Below, piece by piece: positions 28,404 through 28,688 of a stretch of 28,688 bases of DNA. Where the stretch lies: IMG/VR virus record IMGVR_UViG_3300029448_000051, positions 26,908-55,595 of that record. One strand, 5' to 3'. Origin of the DNA: a virus. The notes beneath the pieces are model-generated. The model was not told the origin of the DNA. It did no database searches and saw only the letters and a list, made by a program, of their open reading frames with translations. The translations under genes were made by a program, and so were the position numbers. Position 1 is the stretch's first letter. Each line of letters begins with the position of its first letter.

Positions 28404-28688
28404 TGATGGATTGGTTACAAATATTAGAACAGTACGGAGTCCCTCTTGTAGTAGCTGCAGCATTTTGGTGGTTTATACAAAAGCAAAATAAGTACATACA
28501 GGAAGAACTTTCTAAAGAAATGAGGGAAAGTTTTGGTAGAGTTGAGTCTATTATAGTAAAGCTAATAGATCAGCAAAAAAGAATGCAGTTAGAACAAAAA
28601 GGCTTAGAGAATAGTTACAAAACATTGGTTGAGGTAATAGCATCTTTAAGTGGCAACGGGTTAAAAGATAAATTTTTAAGAATGCAAG
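28403..28688 (+). CDS. Holin-like membrane protein (partial, runs off the window)
   Basis: Starts at the TAATG overlap (28403; a second ATG at 28406). A short N terminus (MMDWLQILEQYG) is followed by one hydrophobic span (VPLVVAAAFWWFI, about residues 13-25) and then a long charged coiled coil. This one-span plus coiled-coil plan matches BhlA-type and other small phage holins. Position after the lysozyme-like gene supports a lysis role. At least 95 residues are visible; the C terminus is outside the window. Confidence 0.6.
   Translation, partial: MMDWLQILEQYGVPLVVAAAFWWFIQKQNKYIQEELSKEMRESFGRVESIIVKLIDQQKRMQLEQKGLENSYKTLVEVIASLSGNGLKDKFLRMQ

Noticed and set aside
1-28688. CRISPR array, insertion sequence or integrase
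   Set aside because: No regularly spaced direct repeats, transposase, integrase or attachment-site-like duplication was seen in the window.

Overview
The window reads as about 28.7 kb of an AT-rich genome of a tailed double-stranded DNA bacteriophage, with both ends cut inside genes. The phage assignment rests on a terminase pair, a P22-like portal, a scaffold, a major capsid protein, connectors and a lysis cassette, all closely packed. Shine-Dalgarno sites (GGAG/AGGAGG) precede nearly every gene, so the host uses SD-led initiation; nothing here fixes the host further. Low GC and the gene content (short-patch replication genes, a spore-photoproduct-lyase-like enzyme) would suit a marine or aquatic phage, but this is inference.

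Layout. 1-323: the 3' end of a rightward gene. 320-12,232: a leftward (minus-strand) early/middle module. In transcription order it holds small hypothetical and zinc-ribbon genes, a long non-coding structured RNA region, then a ubiquitin-like cassette (beta-grasp Ubl, E2-like protein, JAMM/JAB peptidase, ThiF/E1-like enzyme). Recombination/replication genes follow (ERF annealase, SSB, AEP primase-helicase), then a MazG/DUF1599-like protein, a winged-helix protein, a radical SAM protein of the spore photoproduct lyase family, a run of very small ORFs and a PD-(D/E)XK nuclease. 12,233-12,604: a divergent control region with candidate promoters for both arms and strong hairpins. 12,605-28,688: the rightward late module with TerS, TerL, portal, scaffold, capsid, decoration proteins, connectors, a LamG-like structural protein, a lysozyme-like protein, a metallophosphoesterase and a holin-like protein cut by the window end.

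The two most unusual items are in the leftward arm. First, four adjacent genes encode what looks like a complete ubiquitin-like conjugation/deconjugation set. The Ubl ends in Gly-Gly-Ser-Tyr, so it would need trimming, and a JAMM peptidase with intact metal ligands is two genes downstream. Second, almost every intergenic gap holds a strongly folded element that ends about 16-30 nt before the next start codon. The largest is an 840-nt gene-free stretch (10,314-11,153) whose minus strand forms at least eight stem-loops, three with GAAA loops. A tRNA-like element with a canonical T arm but no D stem lies at 11,680-11,781. This recalls the large ornate phage RNAs (GOLLD, ROOL), which often lie near tRNAs, but no covariance search could be run here.
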